Positions 58,195 through 64,000 of a DNA stretch of 64,000 bases are shown piece after piece. Under the pieces are notes generated by a model. The model ran no database searches. It worked only from the letters and a program-made list of their open reading frames with translations, and was not told where the DNA came from. Location: the NCBI RefSeq assembly GCF_020497125.1, contig NC_059082.1, positions 27,984,965 through 28,048,964 of the forward strand, given 5' to 3'. Both the position numbers and the translations under genes were made by a program. Every line of letters begins with the position of its first letter. The first letter of the stretch is position 1. Source of the stretch: Mauremys mutica. Lineage: Eukaryota; Chordata; Testudines; Geoemydidae.

Positions 58195-58287
58195 GGCTTC
58201 ATTGCTTCACAGGGGTTATATGCATCTGAAACACTGGGAACGGTCTTTCAATATGGGAATTTGGGCTATTCAGTGATTTTCTTTATC
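58195..58287 (+). repeat. 93-bp inverted duplication, right copy
   Basis: Contains 'ggggttatatgcatctgaaa'; see 57803-57895. The copies are separated by 299 bases of unrelated AT-rich sequence. Family not recognised. Confidence 0.92.
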
Positions 58288-58319
58288 ACTTTCTAAAAGA
58301 TGCCTTTTTCTCTCTCACT

Positions 58320-59020
58320 GCTTATTTTACATGGCTGTTAAGCCATAGTGGCTCTTTTTTAGTTCTTTTACTGTGTTTTTTAATTTGGGGTATACATTTA
58401 AGTTGGGCCTCTACTATGGTGTCTTTGAAAAGCATCCATGCAGCTTGCAGGGATTTCACTCTAGTCACTGTACCTTTTAATTTCTGTTTAACTAACCTCC
58501 TCATTTTTGCATAGTTCCCCTTTCTGGAATTAAATGCCACAGTGTTGGGCTGTTGAGGTGTTCTTCCTACCACAGGAATGTTAAATGTTATTATATTATG
58601 GTCACTATTTCCAAGCAGTCCTGTTATAGTTACCTCTTGGACCAGATCCTGCCTCCACTCAGGACTAAATTGAGAATTGCCTCTCCCCTTGTGGGTTCCT
58701 GTACCAGCTGTTCCAAGAATCAGTCATTTAAAGTATTGAGAAATTTTGTCTCTGCATTTCATCCTGAGGTGACATGTACCCAGTTAATATGGGTATAATT
58801 GAATCCCCCACTAGTATTGAGTTATTTTGATAGCCGCTCTAATCTCCCTTAGCATTTCATCATCACTATCACTGTCTTGGTCAGGTGGTCGATAATAGAT
58901 CCCTACTGTTATATTCTTATTAGAGCATGGAATTACTATTCATATAGATTCTACGGAACATGTGGATTCATTTAAGATTTTTACTTCATTTGATTCTACA
59001 TTTTCTCTCACATATAGTGC
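58320..59020 (-). mobile_element. CR1-like LINE, endonuclease/linker fragment
   Basis: On the minus strand the frame 58322-58573 reads 'AFNSRKGNYAKMRRLV' and 'KKEPLWLNSHVK', matching the region between endonuclease and reverse transcriptase of CR1 ORF2. Earlier coding pieces lie at 58573-59020 in other frames. 5' and 3' truncated, several frameshifts. Confidence 0.7.
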
Positions 59021-59069
59021 CACTCTGCTCCTCCCCCCACTTCCACTCCTCTCCCCTCCATGGCATGCA

Positions 59070-59280
59070 GTGCTGGTGTAGCTGTATCGATCCCAGAATA
59101 TTAGAGAGACAAGGTGGGTGAGGTAATATCTTTTATTGGACCAACATCTGTTGGTGAGAGACAAGCTTTTGAGATTACATAGAGCTCTTCTTAAGATCAG
59201 CTCTGTGTAGCTCAAAAGCTTCTCTCTCTTACCAACAGAAGTTGGTTCAATAAAATTACCTCACCCACCTTGTCTCACCA
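59070..59280. repeat. Foldback repeat ('acaaggtgggtgaggtaa')
   Basis: 'agagacaaggtgggtgaggt' with 'cttttattggaccaacatct' faces 'ccaacagaagttggttcaat' with 'acctcacccaccttgtctca', giving two complementary arms of about 80 bases. I recognise it as a common reptile interspersed repeat; class uncertain. Confidence 0.7.
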
Positions 59281-62280
59281 ATACTTTCAGCATTAACCCT
59301 TAAGGACTGCTGGGAGAGGCAGAAAAATAAGACGGGAGGGGGGTGGCTGAATTTGGAGATGAAATTGAAGGAGATGAGACAACAGGGTAGTATGGGGTAG
59401 GCTGATGCAGAAACAATATCACAAAGGTAAAGGGGAATATTTCCCTCCACCCAGGAACTGAGCTGTACTGCCCCTGAAGGCATTGCCACCACCATCTCCT
59501 GGGCACACAGCCTCTGCGTACTGACTACTGCATGGCTTTGTGGGCTGCAGCTTACTCCCTCTGTGCATAGCGGGAAACCCACAGCCCTCTCTCTCAGCCC
59601 AATCACCTTACGTACCCCAGAACACAGATGCTGCAATTCTGGCTGGCCTTTTCATGGGCTACAGGGGGACAGGGGAATGGTCCTTATTAACTCCCTCTAC
59701 TGGGCACCTGTGAAGTTACAGACAAAATCTAGCCCTTGTTCTGTGCAAGCCTTCTAATAACAACCACTTTAATAGTGACCAGTCAACAAGCGGAGTCACT
59801 GTTAACATGCTCCCCTGTGATTGGGCCTGGCACAACAGGCTCTACTTCTCTAGCATCCCTGACAACAGCTGTTCTGCCCCTGCAATGATCTGGCTCATCT
59901 TCCAACTTGGCCCTCCGGCCAGGTCACCTTTAGTCCCCCACATTCAGGGGCAACAAAAAGTCTGATAAACTAAACTAAAAATACCCATAACTCCCTGGTC
60001 CTACCTGGACTCACTCCTCTGCAGACTCTTCACTTTTCCCAAGCTCTGCAGAGTTTGTCTCCAATGCTTGTGCAGAGCAACGCCTCACAGGGCTTCCTCC
60101 ATTGAGGCCTAGCCCCACACTCAAAAGTCCTTCTCCCCTTGTGTCAGGATTTTCTGCACCATCCGTAGAGGAAACCAGGCCCTCCCTCTGAGGGCTTCAC
60201 TCCAGCAACTCTGTGGGGAGCCACTAAAGCCATCCTTGGACTTCTCCCTACCTTGGTCTTCCTTCGGGCCCTTTCTCAGAGCCCTCCCTGGGCTTACTGC
60301 ACATCTGCCCTGCTCGAAACCTCTCAAACTCTCTAGCAACCACAGAAGGACTGAAGAGTTCTTTCCCTCTCTTCTGGGCTTACCACTGAGCTTCTTCCCC
60401 AGCTGGGCCTGGCTGACCCTCCAGGTGCAACCACGAGCATTAATTGCTGTCTGTCTCCAATTAACTCTTTCAGTACTAGTGTGGGGTATTATGCTTTTCC
60501 ACATGGAGTCTAGTAACGTTATTTTGCTCTTTCTTCATATTATTTTTTTTTAAGATAATTGACTGACGAGAACTGTGCTTTGGGTCTAATCCTGAGCCTA
60601 CTGAAGTCAATGGGAGTCTTGTCATTTACTTCAATGGGAACTGAATCAGGCCCTTCATTTCTTAAATAAAGCGTTTACTGTTTCTTGAACCATGAGAGTA
60701 GAAAGCAGAGCCCACAAAACATCCATCTTATATCAACCCACAAAAGCCTACCCCTTTTCTCTTTCAAAACAAAACTGTTTTTACCTGTTTTCCTGGGAAA
60801 ATATTTGCACATCCCATTAAAAATATGCAGCACAAAACAAGTTGGCTTACAGGCTGTAAACTATAATTAAATATAAATATAATTACGTACAGAATGAGAA
60901 CTGTATCCTACATTTGTGGTACCATTTACAGTAAAGGGATTGGGAGATGTACAAATGGACTATACAGCACAGCCCCCTTTATGGAGGCTTGAGGAATGCA
61001 TTAACAATGAAGAGTGCCCCTTCCCTTGGAGAGTTCACTGTGAAGTATTATCACAATGCATTCTTTTCCACTAAAAAGAAATGACATCTGCCTGACAGAT
61101 GCCACTCCTGGGGTGACTCAGCAGGACAGTATACAATACCAACACCTTGGTATTGATGGAGTTTCCTCCAGCTGCAATGAAACATCATTATTAGAGCACA
61201 TGGGGCAATTTCAATGAACTCCCTGTTATGGCAACACATTCATTTTGATGAGCACAAATTCTAGACTTCAGCCTGTTTGACTCCCTCATTTTAATTGCTA
61301 AGTGTTTTACTGAGGGATGGTTGATGGTTCTAACTCTTCAAACAAATATCCACAAACAGAGAAATGTTGTGTGTCTGCTGAAGCCTTAAAGCTTCCCTGT
61401 GGGAGTGTGTAATTAGTTTTGGATTTTCAGTGGAACTGATGTACACTGGAAGCTTTTTAAAAGGAAGTGAGGATAAAAAGGAAAAAACCCAAAAAGATAA
61501 ATAATTCTTTTCCAATAGAAACTTCTTTCTATGAAAATGAGTAGAAGTCTTTGATCATAATATTACAGTAAAAATGATCCTTTCCAAAACGTATTTTGCA
61601 TAGTAATAAAATTTTCAAGGTTTTGCTTCTTAAATGCACTTTCAAGTACAACATATGAGACTGGGGGGAAGAACTGCATAGTTTTGCTAGTGAGGAAAAA
61701 AATGCAGCAGATATTAATCTAGATCATTCACAAAAGTCACATTGCAGTTTAAAGAGAATAAGAATGAATTCTGTAAAATTTGTGTAGAAGTAATATGTTA
61801 AAGGAGGACATGTGAAAATGAACCTATCCTGGCTATTTTCAAGTCTGATTAAGGGAGAGAAACTAATTGTCTTCATACATTTTAAAATTTTCTCTCCAGA
61901 TTTCAGGCAACATGTCAACCATACAACAGTTGTTTGTACGGTCATTTAAGGATTAGAAAGGCTACTAGGCACTATACAGAAGAACTGACTTTTACTATTA
62001 AGCTTATAGCTACAGTATGAAGTAAATATTCCCAGACTTTGGGCTTTTAACAGATCATTCAGAGAGGAGGATTACTAGCTTTTTACCAGCCAACCAGTCC
62101 TGATAATCCTTTCTAGGTACGCTGTATTGTATGCTGGAGATATTTCTTTAGTCATTTACTCCTGCATTGGAGTAAAAGGAGGACAGAGGTATTTCCCATT
62201 AGTATATGGAAGTATTTTGTTAACAAACTGCAAACACTGCGTGTGTTGGATCTAACTACACCTGCTAAAGGAGAGACTGA
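59281..62280. other. No gene supported
   Basis: 59800-60480 is C/T-rich and resembles decayed LTR-like text without ends. The opposing frames at 60121-60504 and 60236-60553 have no domain. 60584-60655 holds a short palindrome ('actgaagtcaatgggagtct'). Confidence 0.45.
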
Positions 62281-62339
62281 TTATCTTATGTGCAATGGCC
62301 TGGTGTACCAGGGAAATGGGTAAATTTAAGATCATCATT

Positions 62340-63452
62340 GATTACATTCTGCACCAAAAAAATAAAAATTCTGTGTCAAAAAAATAAAAATTCTGCAAAT
62401 GTTATTTGTCAGATAAATGTGGAGGCTCTAGCCTGGCACTGGGGAGCACAGGCCACTGGCTGCACAGGGATGGGAAATCACTGTGCAGCTCCCCACTCCC
62501 GGGACACAGACTCAGCGGTGAGGCTGCACCCAACCCTGACACAGCACAAGGACCAGGCCTGCCCCAGAAACACCCCAAGGCCCTGCCCCTCCGTGCCAGG
62601 GGCACCAAGTGGGTACAGGCAGGCTCAGCAAGGCAGGATCCAAGTGTGGAGGGGCTTAGTGTGGGGAGATCCACAAGTGGGTTGAGAGGGTTCTGCATGT
62701 GGCAATCTGGGTGTGGACACCTCAGTTGGGGATCTGGATGCACAGGGGCTTGTTGGGGCGTTCTGGGTGCAGTGGTATGGGACTCTGAATGGGGGTATAG
62801 GTGACAGTGGTTGGGGTTCAGTGGGGGGTCTGAGTGTGTGTGGGGGGGGATAGAGCTCAGCAGGGATCCAGAGGCTAGGGGAGTGGGGCTCAGTGGGGTG
62901 GGGATCCAGTTGAAGCTGGTTGGAGCTCAGTGGGGTGGGGATCTGGGTGCAGGTGGCTTGTCAGAGTGTTCCAGGGGAGTGGGGCTCATTGGGGTGGGGG
63001 GGTCTGTGTATGAGGGGATCTGGATGCAAGGGGGTTGGGTGGATGGGGGAGCAGGTCCCTGTACAGGGATCCCTGCCCCTGCAGCTGAGGAGAGATGGGT
63101 GCAGGAAATGGCAGGGGGAGTTTGCAGAACTTCCTGCAGCTGAGGGAGAAACCCGGGGATGGGTCTAACCTGGTCCCAGATGTGGTGTAGGGGAAGAGGA
63201 AGTCCCGTCCTCCCCAGACCAGCCGGGACTAGCAGCTGACCCCCCGCAGGTTAGGAGCCTGCTCCACAGTGATTTACCTCTCTGCCAGCTGCCCTGGGCA
63301 CCTGAAATATACCATTGGGGAGGGTCGCATGACCGCTCTTGTGGCTTCCCTATCCGAAAGTCATTTTTCTGTGGGGAAGCAAAGAAATCTACAGGGGACA
63401 TAAATTCTGTGCATGCACAGTGGTGCAGAATTCCCCCAGGAGTACATCATGA
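62340..63452. repeat. GC-rich interspersed repeat with G-rich degenerate tandem core
   Basis: Left part has 'attctgcaccaaaaaaataa' and two copies of 'aaaaaaataaaaattctg'. Right end is 'tgtgcatgcacagtggtgca' plus 'gaattcccccaggagtac'. I recall these ends as a turtle interspersed repeat. The core 62640-63060 is a loose array of 'ggggatctgggtgca' and 'ggggctcagtggggt' motifs. Open frames (62290-63168) are compositional. Confidence 0.6.
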
Positions 63453-64000
63453 ACCTTAGCACTGATGGGTCTGTCAATGACCACAAACATATAGCATGCT
63501 CTGATAACAGTCATCCACGTATCTGGATTTGATAATCTGATTTTGAAAAAGGCTTTTGCTCAAGGTTTTCAGTACCTCAGCATTCAGGCCAAGCCAGATA
63601 TACCTTGAGAATTTCCCTTCCACCAAGAGAATTTTGGTTCTTCAGTTTCCAGTGCCATTCTAACCCAGGAAGTTGAAAGCAGAGCCAAAATATAACACTT
63701 GTTTAAAAAACAAACAAACAAACAAACAAATATTTAAAAACCTCAATAATGGTTCCATTCAGTTCTTATTTAATCCCACCCATCCATAGCTGTGCATCAA
63801 TAGAGCATCTTGCTCTATATGTCGAAACACAAGCTGGACACAACACAACACATATCAGGATACTTTGAATTGTGACAACCTGAGTTTTGACATGGAAATG
63901 AATAAAGCCCTGAGTTGAGTAGGAATGCATTCCAACACATATTTTGTGAGGCACTGATTCATCATAGATCAGATTCCAAATCCATTTGGAAATAGACTAT
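63453..64000. other. No gene; (CAAA)n at about 63709-63729
   Basis: A short CAAA microsatellite; otherwise nothing recognised. Confidence 0.5.

Noticed and set aside
62290..63168. Several Gly/Trp-rich frames
   Set aside because: They come from degenerate G-rich repeats within an interspersed element.

Overview
The window looks like repeat-dense, non-genic DNA from a cryptodiran turtle. The evidence is a tRNA-derived SINE with a CR1-like 3' tail, of the type described as the turtle Pol III/Cry SINE (48814-48992, minus), several CR1 LINE 3' ends closing in the turtle-style 'cattcttatgttcttatg' tail, and PIF/Harbinger, hAT and Ty3/gypsy-like LTR families. The species cannot be named from sequence alone. 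No host protein-coding gene, rRNA or tRNA gene could be supported; nearly all readable coding sequence belongs to transposable elements.

Layout. 1-10.7 kb: CR1 LINE fragments (1-480 minus; a CR1 inserted in an older CR1 at 2421-4390; 8346-9189) and hAT-type non-autonomous elements, two with clear 8-bp duplications (4481-5122, 10177-10684) and one near-perfect foldback (1525-1857). 10.7-13.8 kb: apparently unique. 13785-19401: a young, structurally complete LTR retrotransposon on the minus strand. Its two 1079-bp LTRs differ at only 2 positions, the target duplication is a perfect TGGGG, and the interior holds one uninterrupted frame of 1119 codons instead of gag-pol. 20366-22499: a 2.1-kb Harbinger-type non-autonomous element. 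23-31.5 kb: mostly unique with old MIR/L2-like remnants. 31552-31859: Harbinger-type MITE. 33352-38245: a 4.9-kb Harbinger copy with a decayed two-exon Myb/SANT-like gene (plus) and a truncated DDE transposase (minus). 38.2-43 kb: apparently unique. 43-45.6 kb: two solo LTRs, one splitting an older repeat. 47-53 kb: hAT MITE, Cry-type SINE, tRNA-like modules, Harbinger-like MITE. 54.4-56.4 kb: a CR1 split by a solo LTR and a hAT element. 57.8-63.4 kb: a 93-bp inverted duplication, a CR1 pol fragment, a foldback repeat and a G-rich repeat.

How the parts relate. The Harbinger-type elements share 'GTCTACACTA' termini, so one transposase source could have mobilised several of them; the only transposase here is truncated. 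The 2.1-kb and 4.9-kb Harbinger elements share about 1.4 kb in opposite orientations. The most unusual object is the LTR element. Its long protein has a basic/acidic coiled-coil start, a protease-like fold remnant without the catalytic Asp-Thr-Gly, a long polar middle, and a membrane segment followed by a Cys-containing tail. Reverse transcriptase, RNase H and integrase are absent, so it must have moved with enzymes from a partner element, and recently.
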